In this document: positions 63,417-64,000 of the stretch, piece after piece | Layout of the letters: every line of letters starts with the position of its first letter | Numbering within the stretch: position 1 is the first letter of the stretch | Assembly (NCBI GenBank): GCA_964446955.1 | Contig: CAYUQJ010000007.1 | Coordinates: 1 to 64,000 of the forward strand | DNA length: 64,000 bases | Direction: 5' to 3' | Source: Leptolinea sp964446955 | GTDB lineage: Bacteria; Chloroflexota; Anaerolineae; Anaerolineales; Anaerolineaceae | Position numbers and translations under genes: made by a program | The notes under the pieces: generated by a model | What the model saw: only the letters and a program-made list of their open reading frames with translations | Databases searched by the model: none | What the model was told of the DNA's origin: nothing

Positions 63417-64000
63417 TCAAACGAGTTGGCTGAGTGATTTTCCCCACGCCCGGATCATGTCCCAATCGCGGTAATCTCCGGGGGTGGCCTGCACTACAAC
63501 CATCACGAACGCGGCCTGCCACCATTTGAGGCGGAACATCTCCATCTTCCCGTTGAAAAACGCCACGCTGACCGGTTTCGCACCGGGGCCCGGCGGAAGC
63601 ATCGATTTGAGGTAATAGCCGATGGTGGTGAAACGTTCCTTTATATTCAAAGAGCCCGGTTTTACCTCATCAGCCACCAGGTTCTCATCCAGGGTCAGCG
63701 CGACCGGCGGCAGGGTTTCACGAGATGCCCGCGTGAGGCGCATGGCACAGGCGAAATAGGCGGTTTTGCGGGTGGCGAGTTCCGACTGGTGCTTCCTGAC
63801 AAACTGACGGGCCGGACTTTGCCAGCCCAATATCATCGGCGCGCCCATCACCACGGCATCGTAGCCGCTGACGGTGCTGACGTCTTTCATGGGGCGCACC
63901 TCAACTGTGTGCCCGGCATCGGTAAGCTCGGCTGCTACGGCTTCAGCCACTTCTGTGGTTGAACCGGAATTGGTCGAATACGCCACAAGAACTTTACTCA
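63417..64000 (-). CDS. Flavodoxin-family protein (start codon just outside the window)
   Basis: The frame reads SKVLVAYSTNSGSTTEVAEAVAAEL from the right edge. The last base in the window is the second base of the presumed ATG (TG AGT AAA), so only one base is missing. An FMN phosphate-binding loop (YSTNSGSTTEVA) opens the flavodoxin fold, followed by VMGAPMILGWQSPARQFVRKH. The C-terminal half (TLDENLVADEVKPGSLNIKERF ... WGKSLSQLV) fits the protoporphyrinogen oxidase/flavodoxin_5 group, a redox protein using FMN. It is convergent with the preceding gene. A GTG at about 63986 would be a weaker start. Confidence 0.85.
   Translation of the reverse strand, partial: SKVLVAYSTNSGSTTEVAEAVAAELTDAGHTVEVRPMKDVSTVSGYDAVVMGAPMILGWQSPARQFVRKHQSELATRKTAYFACAMRLTRASRETLPPVALTLDENLVADEVKPGSLNIKERFTTIGYYLKSMLPPGPGAKPVSVAFFNGKMEMFRLKWWQAAFVMVVVQATPGDYRDWDMIRAWGKSLSQLV

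Noticed and set aside
1..64000. CRISPR array, transposase or insertion sequence
   Set aside because: No regularly spaced repeats, transposase-like protein or terminal inverted repeats were seen in the window.

Overview
The window reads as chromosomal DNA of an anaerobic, free-living bacterium, most likely a member of the Chloroflexota (Anaerolineae-like). That assignment is inference. It rests on lipoproteins with Thr/Pro-rich linkers and NBR1-type Ig-like or Cna-B-like domains, a Roadblock plus V4R pair, many GT-C type membrane proteins, a CUT2 sugar transporter with arabinose isomerase, and a fused FAD-less molybdenum hydroxylase. No ribosomal RNA or ribosomal protein operon is present to fix the taxon. 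Most genes use the standard bacterial code, with ATG, GTG and TTG starts and frequent AGGAG-type ribosome binding sites. Base composition is middling and drops in 26-31 kb and 48-49 kb. It rises clearly in the last 1.3 kb.

Layout. 0-1.3 kb: 5' part of a tyrosine recombinase beside an initiator tRNA, then an Ig-like lipoprotein. 1.4-9.3 kb: housekeeping and signalling genes (CBS-ACT protein, HEAT and toroid proteins, V4R/Roadblock pair, rRNA methyltransferase, YgiQ radical SAM protein, methyltransferase, ASCH protein). 9.4-16.9 kb: polytopic membrane proteins of GT-C type, a diguanylate cyclase and a cyclophilin operon. 16.9-24.0 kb: an arabinose/pentose module in which a LacI-type repressor is divergent from araA and a complete CUT2 ABC importer, with a strong promoter followed by overlapping palindromic operators. 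24.1-31.3 kb: an MFS exporter and a TetR repressor that share an almost identical promoter/operator cassette, with a broken CPBP protease gene and a MacB/FtsX-type exporter between them. 31.3-34.7 kb: a molybdenum hydroxylase and a small bL12-C-like protein.

35-54 kb is dominated by cell-envelope functions: a GT-C transferase, two paralogous MBOAT plus SGNH-like pairs placed about 10 kb apart, a membrane phosphotransferase/sulfatase-fold protein, a YihY protein, a patatin, a large exported protein of unknown family, and a UGT-type glycosyltransferase followed at once by a lipoyl-less E2-type acyltransferase. This looks like a system that builds and O-acylates a surface glycan or glycolipid, and it is the best candidate here for something undescribed. 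54-64 kb carries an SLC13/RCK permease, exported lipoproteins, a GT2 plus DUF2304 pair, a MarR regulator with its own promoter/operator, small methyltransferases and, in the GC-rich end, a DUF3159-like membrane protein and a flavodoxin whose start codon begins one base beyond the window.

Two genes (CPBP protease, GNAT acetyltransferase) are interrupted by in-frame TGA codons and are annotated as pseudogenes.
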